The notes under the pieces are model-generated. The model was not told where the DNA came from and did no database searches. It worked only from the letters and a program-made list of their open reading frames with translations. The position numbers were made by a program, and so were the translations under genes. DNA of 64,000 nt, taken from the NCBI RefSeq assembly GCF_004569505.1, contig NZ_SPPK01000006.1:62001-126000 (forward strand). Direction: 5' to 3'. Source of the stretch: Dysgonomonas mossii. Lineage in GTDB: Bacteria; Bacteroidota; Bacteroidia; Bacteroidales; Dysgonomonadaceae. Shown piece by piece: positions 43,729-52,458 of this stretch. Positions within the stretch are counted from its first letter, which is position 1; each line of letters begins with the position of its first letter.

Positions 43729-43861
43729 CTTTACTTTAAGCACAATTCTAAAAACACACTACACACTAATATACAAATAGTTGACATCAAATAAAGAGAA
43801 AAAACATTTACCAAAGAACTACTTAATATAAAAAAGAGCGCTTAGCGAGTATTGTAGAACT

Positions 43862-43869
43862 TACCTTTG
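43862..43869 (+). promoter_or_regulatory. -7 promoter box for the secreted-protein pair
   Basis: TACCTTTG, perfect TAnnTTTG, 254 bp before the first secreted-protein gene. Confidence 0.5.
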
Positions 43870-44000
43870 CAGTCAAACAATTAAACTTACAAATACACTT
43901 TTTTACTACACTAAGAGAAATTGCTAAAATGTAATCTATCCGAGTAAAATTTATCTGGAATATAATTTTATATGTTCATTGCTTGTAGAAATTTTACTTG

Positions 44001-44062
44001 TAAGATTCTTTACAGATATTCTTCTTTACGAATAATCTTTACCAGAAAAGATATTCTTTCAG
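44001..44062 (+). repeat. Degenerate 15-bp tandem repeats in the leader
   Basis: Four imperfect units: TAAGATTCTTTACAG, ATATTCTTCTTTACG, AATAATCTTTACCAG, AAAAGATATTCTTTCAG. Common part is ATTCTTTAC-like. They end 60 bp before the start codon. Confidence 0.4.
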
Positions 44063-44122
44063 AAAATCGCAAACTACAAATGAATAAATGCAGTAAGAGT
44101 TCCTAAATTCATTTTTATCATT

Positions 44123-44869
44123 ATGAAAATAATTAATCTAAAAAAAACAATTCTTTTGGTTTTACTAATAATAGTAACGACTGTAGCAAATGCTCAAGTA
44201 ACAATTGGATCTAACGCAGAACCGTCCAGTGCAGCTATTCTAGAAATTAAAACAATGCACAATGCGTCGCACATAGTCTCTATTACCGACGATAGCAATA
44301 TTACCTCAGACAAAGGAGGATTAGGTTTGCCTAGGGTAAAACTTGTAAATAGAAAAACATTGGAGCCATTCATTCAAGGATCAATAGACGATCAGACCAA
44401 AATGAAACATGTAGGGCTAACTGTATATAATATAAAACAACAAATTACCAACTCTATTGACGAGTCATTCGAACCAGGTACATACGTATGGGACGGGAAG
44501 CAATGGAACATGTCAGGTGGTAAAGGAAGTGAAGGTGCTCGCTGGTTCTACCTTCCACCATTTCATCTATCTATAACCTTAGGCAGTGTAAATTCCGGAG
44601 AAATCAAATTACATGATATATATAAAAACCAATTTACCCAAACCGGAAATGGAGCATTTATATCTAGCGACACTAGCATAAATACAATACCATCTCCACT
44701 GAATGGTAAACTATATGAAAATAGTGAATTATACTATGTAGTTACTTATTATGATACGAGTATAATGTCTATAGCAAAAATAGATCCGGATGGCACAATG
44801 CACTATACAACGAATGGTACAGCTCCAACCACGAAATCATATATTAATGTTATAGCTATCGTAAAGTAG
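44123..44869 (+). CDS. Secreted protein of unknown function, Bacteroidetes surface type
   Basis: 248 aa. Signal peptide KKTILLVLLIIVTTVANAQ, then VTIGSNAEPSSAAILEIK, a start seen in many Bacteroidetes secreted proteins that carry beta-strand adhesin-like domains, followed by LGLPRVKLVNRKTLEPF. The rest is beta-rich with WYFLP-like WFYLPPFHLSITLGS. No enzyme motif. 4 bp before the next gene, with which it forms a pair. Possibly an adhesin or surface-layer part. Confidence 0.75.
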   Translation: MKIINLKKTILLVLLIIVTTVANAQVTIGSNAEPSSAAILEIKTMHNASHIVSITDDSNITSDKGGLGLPRVKLVNRKTLEPFIQGSIDDQTKMKHVGLTVYNIKQQITNSIDESFEPGTYVWDGKQWNMSGGKGSEGARWFYLPPFHLSITLGSVNSGEIKLHDIYKNQFTQTGNGAFISSDTSINTIPSPLNGKLYENSELYYVVTYYDTSIMSIAKIDPDGTMHYTTNGTAPTTKSYINVIAIVK

Positions 44870-44873
44870 AAAT

Positions 44874-46484
44874 GTGATGAAAAAATATTTTATAATATGC
44901 ATATTCCTCCTCTCCGCCATGTCAGCAAACGCACAAAGAGAGGGAACCTGGTGGCACTTTGGCTATAATGTAGGTTTCGATTTCACTGAGGTATTTAATG
45001 GCAATGCCACCTATCCAAAAGCTATATGCAATGCCCCCTTACGCCAGAACGAAGGGGTATTCTCTATCTCGGATAAAAATGGGAATTGGTTAATGAGCTC
45101 TGATGGAAAGTATGTCTACACTCCCGAAAGTATAAAAGGAGCCACTTTTCCTTTGCCAACGAATTCGGCAGATGGTGATTTTTCGATAAATAAAAACAAT
45201 ATATTATTTGGAAATTCCTCTGCTACCCAATCAGGCATCATGTGTCCAGTTCCGGGTGAAACGTCTTTGTACTACATTTTCACTATCGACGATAAGCAAT
45301 CTAACCCCAGAAAAGGTATTAATTATTCTATTATCGACTTAGCTGCCAATAATGGAATTGGAGAACTTGTCACAGGCAAGATAAACAAATCAGTTACATA
45401 TGGCTATCAAAAAAATAGTTTGACGGAAAGATACACGGCAGCAAACGTAATGGAGAATATTACATTAACACCCTCTAGTGATGGAAACTATTGGCTGGTA
45501 AGCATTTTCGGCAGTCATTTTCATGCATGGAAGGTCACGAAAGACGGAGTGTCGGATACCCCCGTATTATCTCTATCTTCATATGAGTTTGCCAGTACAA
45601 CCTCTTCCAATTCTTATCGTGGAGGACTGGGACATATTCGAATATCTGCCGATGGAACCAGAATAGCATACGCTATAGACCAAGCAAGCAATACTACCCC
45701 TGTAGGGGTATTCGGTACAGCTTTTTTCAATAATTCTACAGGAGAGGTAACTTCGTCGAAACACGCCACTAAAAATATCGCCGCCTATGGTGTAGAGTTT
45801 TCGCCATCTAACGAGTGGTTATATCTGACAAATATGGGAAGTGCCGGCTTTATAAAGTTTAGTGACCTTGCCAATGGCTCTATGAACAACTATAGGAATA
45901 TGATTACAACAGGCGAATTCAATGCAGTTATGGGACCCAAAGGTATTATGTACATGATCGTTAGAGGCAGCTCTACACTATATACAATAGATGACCCTAA
46001 CAATCCAGACACAGCAGTACCGGCGAATACATACAAGGCACATCCTAATTTTTTTGCTTGTGGAGGAGCCAGCGTTTATCCCTTTAATGGATTGCCTAAT
46101 TTTATGCCAAGCTTTTTCTTAGTTAAGGCTCTTACAGGACCAACAGAACTATGTACAGGAGCAGAAGGTGAATTTATATTGGAAGCTGAACAGGGAACAA
46201 GTGGATATGGAGCTGAGTATATAGAATGGGAGATGGGAGATAATACTAAATATTATACAGGAGACCACCCTTTAGCTGACCCATCAACCAAACCATGGCC
46301 AACAGACAATTTACATAAAATAAAACATACATATACATCTAGTGGAGTTAAAACGATAAGAACAAATCCTTATAACTCAAATGGACTAATGCCCGACAAA
46401 GAAGTTACATTAAATATTACAGTCAAGGATTGCATTACCTATATTTATATAAATCCACACTTAAGAGCAAAAATTATACAATAA
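44874..46484 (+). CDS. Secreted beta-propeller-like protein with PKD-like domain
   Basis: 536 aa. Signal peptide MKKYFIICIFLLSAMSANAQ. Residues about 22-400 have repeated blades such as PSSDGNYWLVSIFG, RISADGTRIAYAIDQASN and FSPSNEWLYLTNMGSAGFIK, suggesting a beta-propeller. About 415-515 is PKD-like (EWEMGDNTKYYTG, KHTYTSSGVKTIRT). The end CITYIYINPHLRAKIIQ is short after the PKD domain, where larger relatives carry more sequence. Coupled to the preceding gene; a terminator follows. Probably on the surface. Confidence 0.75.
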   Translation: MMKKYFIICIFLLSAMSANAQREGTWWHFGYNVGFDFTEVFNGNATYPKAICNAPLRQNEGVFSISDKNGNWLMSSDGKYVYTPESIKGATFPLPTNSADGDFSINKNNILFGNSSATQSGIMCPVPGETSLYYIFTIDDKQSNPRKGINYSIIDLAANNGIGELVTGKINKSVTYGYQKNSLTERYTAANVMENITLTPSSDGNYWLVSIFGSHFHAWKVTKDGVSDTPVLSLSSYEFASTTSSNSYRGGLGHIRISADGTRIAYAIDQASNTTPVGVFGTAFFNNSTGEVTSSKHATKNIAAYGVEFSPSNEWLYLTNMGSAGFIKFSDLANGSMNNYRNMITTGEFNAVMGPKGIMYMIVRGSSTLYTIDDPNNPDTAVPANTYKAHPNFFACGGASVYPFNGLPNFMPSFFLVKALTGPTELCTGAEGEFILEAEQGTSGYGAEYIEWEMGDNTKYYTGDHPLADPSTKPWPTDNLHKIKHTYTSSGVKTIRTNPYNSNGLMPDKEVTLNITVKDCITYIYINPHLRAKIIQ

Positions 46485-46500
46485 CAATCCGTGAATAAAA

Positions 46501-46530
46501 AAATAAAGGGTGCGATTACACCCTTTATTT
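46501..46530. terminator. Bidirectional terminator
   Basis: AAATAAAGGGTG / CACCCTTTATTT perfect 12-bp stem with 6-nt loop and T-runs on both strands (TTTTTTATTC and TTTTTTTATTC). Serves the secreted-protein gene and the convergent cupin gene. Confidence 0.9.
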
Positions 46531-46531
46531 T

Positions 46532-46885
46532 TTATTCACAATCTGTTCGGTCATTCGTTGAATCATTGTCAGGCTGAGAGACAAGAAGGAAATCGATAGG
46601 CTCTGAAGTCTCATTGGCAATATAATGCTTCACCATAGGTTCTATCAAGATACCTTGCTGCTCATTAACAACTTCACGCTCGCCTTCAACGTAAAATATT
46701 GCTGTTCCTTTTGTCACAAAGAAGAATTGCCTTGCAAGAGAGTGGTAATGTAAAGTTTCTCTTGTATTTGCCGGCATGGTTTCAATTTTTACAGATAAAG
46801 AATCCCTACTCATTAGGATCCAACTGCTACATTTGTCTCCCCAAAAATAATGGGGTGCTGAATTTTTATCGACTGCTCTTCCCAT
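46532..46885 (-). CDS. Cupin-domain protein
   Basis: 117 aa from ATG 46885 (MGRAVDKNSAPHYFWG); a longer frame from TTG 46960 adds a hydrophobic tail and is less likely. Single small beta-barrel: SVKIETMPANTRETLHYHSL (metal-binding His pair), QFFFVTKGTAIFYVEGE and GILIEPMVKHYIANETSE. Resembles cupins that hold a metal and bind a small ligand or act as mannose-6-phosphate-isomerase-like sugar enzymes. Function not assignable. Confidence 0.82.
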   Translation of the reverse strand: MGRAVDKNSAPHYFWGDKCSSWILMSRDSLSVKIETMPANTRETLHYHSLARQFFFVTKGTAIFYVEGEREVVNEQQGILIEPMVKHYIANETSEPIDFLLVSQPDNDSTNDRTDCE

Positions 46886-46977
46886 GATAATTAAATTTAG
46901 ATGTAACAATATGCTAAATATAAAAAATAAATTACATAAGAATGCTTTTTTAAGCAACAATTTATAAATAAATATCT

Positions 46978-46985
46978 TAGTTTTG
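46978..46985 (+). promoter_or_regulatory. -7 promoter box for the 66-aa gene and O-methyltransferase
   Basis: TAGTTTTG, perfect TAnnTTTG, 26 bp before ATG 47011. Confidence 0.55.
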
Positions 46986-47010
46986 CAGAATACACCGATA
47001 TCTGCAGGCT

Positions 47011-47211
47011 ATGACCAGAAAAGAATTGATACAATTAGTAGAACAAATTCTGGATGTAGAGAAGTACACAGAAGATCAATTGAATGAGATGTTAGAGTTA
47101 TTACACAGAAATGTGCCCCACCCTGCAATATCTGATTTGATCTACTATGAAAATTTATCTTCGGAAGAAATTGTAGACAAAGCGTTAAATTATAAACCGA
47201 TTCAGTTATAA
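47011..47211 (+). CDS. Small helical protein of unknown function
   Basis: 66 aa, soluble, acidic. MTRKELIQLVEQILDVEKYT and LNEMLELLHRNVPHPAISDL; overall size and charge recall bacteriocin-immunity or colicin-type helical proteins, but no toxin is nearby. 3 bp before the methyltransferase start, so coupled to it. Confidence 0.7.
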   Translation: MTRKELIQLVEQILDVEKYTEDQLNEMLELLHRNVPHPAISDLIYYENLSSEEIVDKALNYKPIQL

Positions 47212-47214
47212 ACC

Positions 47215-47859
47215 ATGTCATTGGAAAAGGACGAAGCTATAGAAAGCTATATTCTTTCTCGTATCGATCAAGAAAGCGAGCTACTCAAACAATTAAACAG
47301 GGACGCTCACGTAAATTTATTAAAGCCAAGAATGCTATCGGGACATCTGCAAGGACGTATGCTCAAAATGTTTTGCAGAATGATGAATCCTAAGTATATT
47401 CTCGAAATAGGAACTTATACGGCATACGCAACCCTATGTTTGGCGGAAGGAGCCGACAACGATGCTGAAATACATACCATAGAAGTAAACGACGAACTCG
47501 AGGACTTCATCTTAAAACACCTGCACAAATCGAAACTTAAAGATAAGATACATCTTCATATAGGAGACGCAATGGAAATAATCCCTCAGATAGACCGCAC
47601 GTTCGATCTCGTATTCATTGATGCAAACAAACGCCATTACATTGAATATTATAATCTCATATTCGACAAGGTACGTCCCGGTGGACTTATCATTGCCGAT
47701 AACACACTGTGGGACGGACATGTACTGGAAACTCCGAAACCATCGGACAAACAAACCATCGGGATACAACAGTTCAATGACATGATAGCGAAGGATGACA
47801 GAGTAGAAAAAGTAATCTTGCCAATACGTGACGGGTTGACATTGATATGGAAAAAATAA
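47215..47859 (+). CDS. SAM-dependent O-methyltransferase (class I, Methyltransf_3)
   Basis: 214 aa. Catechol/caffeoyl-CoA O-methyltransferase family: YILEIGTYTAYATLCLAEGA (SAM loop), IHTIEVNDELEDFI, FDLVFIDANKRHYIEYYNLI (metal Asp), GGLIIADNTLWDGHVLE. Substrate unknown; bacterial members methylate small phenols or act on tRNA wobble bases. Coupled to the 66-aa gene. Confidence 0.9.
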   Translation: MSLEKDEAIESYILSRIDQESELLKQLNRDAHVNLLKPRMLSGHLQGRMLKMFCRMMNPKYILEIGTYTAYATLCLAEGADNDAEIHTIEVNDELEDFILKHLHKSKLKDKIHLHIGDAMEIIPQIDRTFDLVFIDANKRHYIEYYNLIFDKVRPGGLIIADNTLWDGHVLETPKPSDKQTIGIQQFNDMIAKDDRVEKVILPIRDGLTLIWKK

Positions 47860-47949
47860 GAGTCAAATCTCCACAGACTTGAATGTACAGATAGATATAT
47901 TAAAGTTGCTAACGATTTAAATAGCTTGCTACTTGTAACTATTTTGTAT

Positions 47950-47957
47950 TACCTTTG
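47950..47957 (+). promoter_or_regulatory. -7 promoter box for rbfA
   Basis: TACCTTTG with a TTG 21 bp before it (47926-47928), close to the Bacteroidetes -33/-7 layout; 20 bp before the rbfA start. Confidence 0.6.
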
Positions 47958-47976
47958 TAAGCTAAAATAATTAAGG

Positions 47977-48333
47977 ATGGATACGACCAGACAACAAAAG
48001 ATAAACAGGCTCATCCAGAAAGAGCTGAGTGAGATTTTCAGAAAACAAACCCAACAGATGAAAGGTGTACTTGTAACAGTGAGCACTGTGCGTGTAACAC
48101 CCGATCTAGGACTAGCAAAAGTATACCTGAGTATTTTCCCTTCCGAGAAAGGAAAAGAATTGCTTGAGAATATAAGAACCAATGTAAAAAGTATTCGTTT
48201 CGACTTGGGACAAAAAGTAGGTAAACAACTACGTGTAATTCCCGAGCTGGCTTTTTATCTGGACGACTCGCTCGATTATCTGGAAAATATAGACAGGCTT
48301 CTCAACAAGGATAATAACGAAGTAAAAGAATAA
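47977..48333 (+). CDS. rbfA: Ribosome-binding factor A
   Basis: 118 aa, usual size. KH-domain factor for 16S rRNA 5'-end maturation and cold adaptation. QQKINRLIQKELSEIF at the start, VSTVRVTPDLGLAKVYLSIF and LRVIPELAFYLDDSLDY toward the end. 2 bp before the next gene. Confidence 0.95.
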   Translation: MDTTRQQKINRLIQKELSEIFRKQTQQMKGVLVTVSTVRVTPDLGLAKVYLSIFPSEKGKELLENIRTNVKSIRFDLGQKVGKQLRVIPELAFYLDDSLDYLENIDRLLNKDNNEVKE

Positions 48334-48335
48334 GC

Positions 48336-49556
48336 TTGAATCTTGCGCTGCACATAGCCCGCCGTTATCTTTTCGCAAAGAAATCGCATAATGCTATCAA
48401 CATCATATCGATGATCTCGGTATGTGGGATAACTGTTGCCACAATGGCGCTGGTATGTGCTTTATCGGTTTTTAATGGTTTTACAGACGTAGTAGCAAAC
48501 ACATTCAGCGCTTTCGACCCCGAACTACAAATTACTCCGGCCAAAGGGAAAGTATTTGACCCGACAAGTAAGAAGATAGAAGAAATCAAAGCTTTGCCCG
48601 AAATAGAATTCACATCCGAATCTCTGGAAGACAATGCTTTGATTAAATTCGCAGACCGACAAGAACCGATTATATTAAAAGGTGTATCAGCCAATTTCAT
48701 CAATCTCGCCAACGTAAACAATCTGATTATAGATGGAAAGTTTTCGTTACGCGAAGGTGATATCGAAAATGGAGTTATAGGTGCAGGTATGGCCATGTTT
48801 CTTGGGGTAAGAGCCGGATTCCTCGACCCGGTAGAGCTATACGCTCCCAAACGAAACGAACGCATCAATCTGGCAAATCCGGCAACAGCATTTACTCAGT
48901 CAGAGGTATTCGTATCGGGTGTATTTGCACTCAATCAGCAAAAGTACGACGACCAGATGTTTATTGTTTCAATAGACTTGGCACGCGAACTCTTCCACTA
49001 CGACAAAGAAATATCATCCCTTGACATAAAAGTAAAAGACGGCTATAATGTAGACAAGGTACACAATAAAATAAAGTCTATAATTGGGAAAGACGAACTA
49101 TTGGTAAAGAACAGATTCGAACAACAGGCTGATCTTTATCGGATGGTAAACGTTGAAAAATGGGTTACATTTCTCATTTTATGCATCATTCTTATAATAG
49201 CAGTATTCAATGTTATAGGATCGCTTACGATGCTGATTATAGAGAAAGACGAGGATGTCAGGATATTAAAAAGCCTCGGAGCAAACAATACATTAATCAC
49301 ACGGATATTTCTCTTCGAGGGCTGGCTAATCACATTTGTAGGAGCCGTTGTAGGTGTAACTCTCGGACTCACGCTTTGTCTGTTACAACAATACTTCGGA
49401 TTATTGAAATTAGGCAATACTCCCGGTGCCTTTGTTATAGATGCATACCCTGTATCGGTACAAGCTTTGGATATTGTACTGATATTTGTTACAGTGAGTA
49501 TCATTGGATTCCTCGCTGTAATCTATCCTGTAAATAATCTAAGGAAAAGGCTATAA
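48336..49556 (+). CDS. ABC transporter permease of the LolC/LolE (FtsX) type
   Basis: 406 aa starting with TTG 48336, the only start that keeps the conserved NLALHIARRYLFAKKSHNAI. Four membrane segments: one near 25-45, three in the C-terminal FtsX domain (VEKWVTFLILCIILIIAVFN through VIDAYPVSVQALDIVLIFV). The large periplasmic part is MacB-PCD like. Works with an ATPase (LolD type) encoded elsewhere; likely moves lipoproteins from the inner membrane. Overlaps the convergent acetyltransferase gene by 6 bp. Confidence 0.9.
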   Translation: MNLALHIARRYLFAKKSHNAINIISMISVCGITVATMALVCALSVFNGFTDVVANTFSAFDPELQITPAKGKVFDPTSKKIEEIKALPEIEFTSESLEDNALIKFADRQEPIILKGVSANFINLANVNNLIIDGKFSLREGDIENGVIGAGMAMFLGVRAGFLDPVELYAPKRNERINLANPATAFTQSEVFVSGVFALNQQKYDDQMFIVSIDLARELFHYDKEISSLDIKVKDGYNVDKVHNKIKSIIGKDELLVKNRFEQQADLYRMVNVEKWVTFLILCIILIIAVFNVIGSLTMLIIEKDEDVRILKSLGANNTLITRIFLFEGWLITFVGAVVGVTLGLTLCLLQQYFGLLKLGNTPGAFVIDAYPVSVQALDIVLIFVTVSIIGFLAVIYPVNNLRKRL

Positions 49557-50036
49557 GATCAGTTGCCAGAATTCGACATCAATCAGTTTTCCGAATTTGA
49601 CTCCCGACTCCCTGAAATTGCCGACCAACTCAAAGTTAAATTTTCGATGAAGCTTTCGGCTTGGATCATTGGGCAATGATATTACACCAATCAGTGAATG
49701 TATGTTTATATTTCGGGCTCTGTTTATCAGTTCCTGATATAAAATACTGCCCACTCCGCTTCCTATGGCATTGCGATCAAGATATACGCTTGTTTCTAGC
49801 GTTATATCGTAAGCTACACGCTCACGCCAATTGTTGAGATAAGCATAACCAATTATTTGCCCATCTTTCTCGTATACAAAATAAGGAAACCCCTTTGCCT
49901 GCACTTTGCCTATCCGCTTCCGGATATCTTCGGCAGTAACAAGATCATACTCAAAGGTCACGACTGTTTCCTCAATATAATAATTATAGATGGCTGCTAT
50001 CTGCGCAGCATCAGCGGGCGTTACATCTCTTATCAT
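49551..50036 (-). CDS. GNAT N-acetyltransferase (phosphinothricin acetyltransferase-like)
   Basis: 161 aa. Acetyl-CoA-dependent; family pattern MIRDVTPADAAQIAAIYNYY, GYAYLNNWRERVAYDITLET, VYLDRNAIGSGVGSILYQEL (CoA loop) and NDPSRKLHRKFNFELVGNFR. Relatives acetylate phosphinothricin, methionine sulfoximine or methionine sulfone. Its 3' end overlaps the permease gene by 6 bp. Confidence 0.9.
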   Translation of the reverse strand: MIRDVTPADAAQIAAIYNYYIEETVVTFEYDLVTAEDIRKRIGKVQAKGFPYFVYEKDGQIIGYAYLNNWRERVAYDITLETSVYLDRNAIGSGVGSILYQELINRARNINIHSLIGVISLPNDPSRKLHRKFNFELVGNFRESGVKFGKLIDVEFWQLIL

Positions 50037-50057
50037 TCGATATAAAATAAATAATCT

Positions 50058-50474
50058 TTACTCTCCGGTAGAAGGGGGAATTTCTTGTCCTTGACTTTGA
50101 ACAGCAGGACTAGCAGCCACAATACTGTCTACAATAAACTTCGTATATCCCCGCCAAGGTAAAGCCCCGTAATATTCTTTGTAGTGCAGCTTCACATTCT
50201 GTCCACTAAGAGACATCAGTTTTATAGCCAACTCTTTATCTTCTATCGAAAATTGGAATTCATTGGATTGCAAACCTTGCTGTCCGGGACGAAATCCGGA
50301 TTGAATCAACTCTCCTTCGTAGGTTTTGAATATAATCCCTTTATGCTTCACATTGTTGAGCATACCGGCTTTTACCCCCGAATCACTATAAGGTACATAA
50401 TAGCGGATATACAGGAAGGTAAAAAGACCTGCTATAAGGACTGCTAAAATTATAAGAACAACTCTTTTTGCCAT
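50058..50474 (-). CDS. Membrane-anchored protein of unknown function
   Basis: 138 aa from ATG 50474 (MAKRVVLIILAVLIAGLFTF); the longer frame from 50540 is less likely. One N-terminal membrane anchor, then SDSGVKAGMLNNVKHKGIIF and KTYEGELIQSGF, a pattern shared by short proteins of many Bacteroidetes. The C-terminus (PAVQSQGQEIPPSTGE) is low-complexity. Follows the acetyltransferase on the same strand order; 21 bp apart, so possibly cotranscribed upstream of it. Confidence 0.78.
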   Translation of the reverse strand: MAKRVVLIILAVLIAGLFTFLYIRYYVPYSDSGVKAGMLNNVKHKGIIFKTYEGELIQSGFRPGQQGLQSNEFQFSIEDKELAIKLMSLSGQNVKLHYKEYYGALPWRGYTKFIVDSIVAASPAVQSQGQEIPPSTGE

Positions 50475-50550
50475 AATATTATAAAATGTAAGATGGAACA
50501 AAAATTGAAGATGTTTTATTCTGAAAACAAAGATATTCATATTTTTAAAC

Positions 50551-50558
50551 TATTTTTG
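50551..50558 (+). promoter_or_regulatory. -7 promoter box for the MmcQ-like gene
   Basis: TATTTTTG, perfect TAnnTTTG, 42 bp before ATG 50600. Confidence 0.55.
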
Positions 50559-50599
50559 TTCTACAGTTTAAAAACATAACAGTAAAAATCGAATATTCT

Positions 50600-50962
50600 A
50601 TGAATATAGAAGAACTCAGAGAATACTGTATATCTGTAAAGGGCGCATCGGAAAGCTTTCCTTTCGACGAATCTACTTTAGTCTTTAAAGTCATGGGAAA
50701 AATGTTCGCATACACAGGCTTAGACCCCAAAGATGGATTTTTCAAGGTAAATCTGAAATGTGACCCGGAAAAATCATCTGAACTACGTACAAGATATGAA
50801 GGAGTAACACACGGTAATCACACACGAGGACTCTTATGGAATGCCGTCTATCTTGCGAGTGATGTACCCGATAAGTTGATAAAAGAATTAATAGATCATT
50901 CTGTCGAAGAAGTAATAAAGAAGCTACCGAAAAATAAACAAGCAGAATATCGAAGTTTGTAA
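50600..50962 (+). CDS. MmcQ/YjbR-family protein
   Basis: 120 aa. DUF419 fold: YCISVKGASESFPFDESTLV, FKVMGKMFAYTGLDPKDGFF, GNHTRGLLWNAVYLASDVPD. Structures resemble DNA-binding double-wing proteins, but function is unsettled. 15 bp before engB, likely cotranscribed. Confidence 0.9.
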   Translation: MNIEELREYCISVKGASESFPFDESTLVFKVMGKMFAYTGLDPKDGFFKVNLKCDPEKSSELRTRYEGVTHGNHTRGLLWNAVYLASDVPDKLIKELIDHSVEEVIKKLPKNKQAEYRSL

Positions 50963-50977
50963 AAGAAATATAAAGCA

Positions 50978-51583
50978 ATGATAATAAAAGACGCTCAATT
51001 TGTAATAAGCAATACCGATTATAGAAAATGTCCTCAAGACGGTAAGCCCGAATATGCATTTATAGGACGCTCCAATGTCGGCAAATCATCCCTGATAAAC
51101 ATGCTTACCAACCGCAAAGGATTGGCTATGACATCGTCCAAGCCGGGAAAAACTCAGCTCATCAACCACTTCATTATCAACGACGAATGGTATCTGGTCG
51201 ATTTACCGGGATATGGATATGCGCAACGAGGAAAAGACGGTAGAGAACAGATACGTAAAATAATAGACAATTATATACTTAAGAGAACTGAGCTAACCTG
51301 TCTTTTTCTATTATTAGATTGCAGACACGAACCTCAGAAAATAGACCTTGACTTCATCAATTGGCTAGGCGAAGAAGGAGTACCCTTTGTGATTGTATTC
51401 ACCAAAACAGACAAAATAAGCAAAGGACGACTAAAAGATAACTCCGAAATATATATAAACAAATTACATGAAACATGGGAGGAAATCCCGACAATATTTT
51501 ATACTTCTTCCGAGCAGAGAGCAGGAGGCGATGAAATATTGGATTATATAGACAACATAAATAAAAGTTTGAAAGGGAAATAA
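50978..51583 (+). CDS. engB: Ribosome-assembly GTPase EngB (YsxC)
   Basis: 201 aa. Essential GTPase in 50S assembly. G1 [14 protein letters not shown], switch region [19 protein letters not shown]3 [19 protein letters not shown] and G4 [10 protein letters not shown]. Same unit as the MmcQ-like gene. Confidence 0.95.
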   Translation: MIIKDAQFVISNTDYRKCPQDGKPEYAFIGRSNVGKSSLINMLTNRKGLAMTSSKPGKTQLINHFIINDEWYLVDLPGYGYAQRGKDGREQIRKIIDNYILKRTELTCLFLLLDCRHEPQKIDLDFINWLGEEGVPFVIVFTKTDKISKGRLKDNSEIYINKLHETWEEIPTIFYTSSEQRAGGDEILDYIDNINKSLKGK

Positions 51584-51658
51584 AATTTGTCCTAAACCCT
51601 GAAAAGGGCAGAATACGAATCAACTCAATTCCATAAACTAATCATAAAAAGTCAAGAT

Positions 51659-52300
51659 ATGTTATCTGTACCTTTAATAAATATAGCAGATATTAGCAGA
51701 GCCGATCTGGTTCTGGAGAAGATGCAAAATATACAAAAGAATAACATCTCTACTGTCAATTGGCCGGAGCTATATCCTTCCAAGCCTGAAGTTGCATTCA
51801 AAATAGCACACGATGGCAGTAATATCTTCTTGCAATTCTTTGTTGAAGAAAATGAGATTCTTGCAAAAACAGCAGAAGATAATGGGCATGTATGGACGGA
51901 TTCGTGCGTAGAATTTTTCATTTCTTTCGATGGTTTATATTATTACAATACAGAGTTTTCTTGCATCGGAAAAGCACTGATGGGCTATCGTAAAGAAAAA
52001 AAAGATTGCCGGCATGCAAGCCAACAGATATTGGACTCCATTAAGCGATACCCAAGTCTTGGAGTAGAGCCCTTTGATAAAAAACAAGGCGATTTCAAAT
52101 GGAATTTGCTGCTTGTTATTCCCGTTACAGCATATTGGATGTCTGACCTAAAATCTCTGAATGGAATAAAAGCCCATGCAAATTTCTATAAATGTGGAGA
52201 TAATCTGACTATTCCTCATTTTTTATCATGGAATCCTATCCATACAGAGAAGCCAAACTTCCATGTTCCACAATTTTTCGGAGAACTTAATTTCGAATAA
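51659..52300 (+). CDS. CBM9-like carbohydrate-binding protein without signal peptide
   Basis: 213 aa. Beta-sandwich of the DOMON/CBM9 type: PEVAFKIAHDGSNIFLQFFV, HVWTDSCVEFFISFDGLYYY, WNLLLVIPVTAYWM, and the ending FLSWNPIHTEKPNFHVPQFF. Enzymes and surface proteins use this fold to bind sugars, yet this one has no export signal. Terminal LNFE is usual. Stands alone with 75 bp before and 158 bp after. Confidence 0.82.
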   Translation: MLSVPLINIADISRADLVLEKMQNIQKNNISTVNWPELYPSKPEVAFKIAHDGSNIFLQFFVEENEILAKTAEDNGHVWTDSCVEFFISFDGLYYYNTEFSCIGKALMGYRKEKKDCRHASQQILDSIKRYPSLGVEPFDKKQGDFKWNLLLVIPVTAYWMSDLKSLNGIKAHANFYKCGDNLTIPHFLSWNPIHTEKPNFHVPQFFGELNFE

Positions 52301-52396
52301 AACTATAGGATAGTGCTATACTTAAAGAGCAAGAATAGAGGAGAATACTCGTTATTACTTTTTTGTTAAAAAAATGTTACGACCGATTTTTTTTTC

Positions 52397-52404
52397 TATC
52401 TTTG
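52397..52404 (+). promoter_or_regulatory. -7 promoter box for the phosphate pair
   Basis: TATCTTTG, perfect TAnnTTTG, 55 bp before the DUF47 gene. Confidence 0.6.
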
Positions 52405-52458
52405 CGGGACAAAAGCAGTTGGTACTGTTTTTCTTGATGAATATATTTTTAATCTTTT

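Larger units (their letters stand above)
43729..44122. other. Intergenic region before the secreted-protein pair
   Basis: 394 bp without a gene. Contains a perfect -7 box TACCTTTG (43862-43869) giving a leader of about 250 nt, and degenerate 15-bp repeats at 44001-44062. A target site for the upstream HTH regulator would be expected here. Confidence 0.5.

Noticed and set aside
46886..46960. 25-residue hydrophobic extension of the cupin from a TTG
   Set aside because: The cupin pattern starts right after ATG 46885 and the extension is AT-driven with no homologous look.
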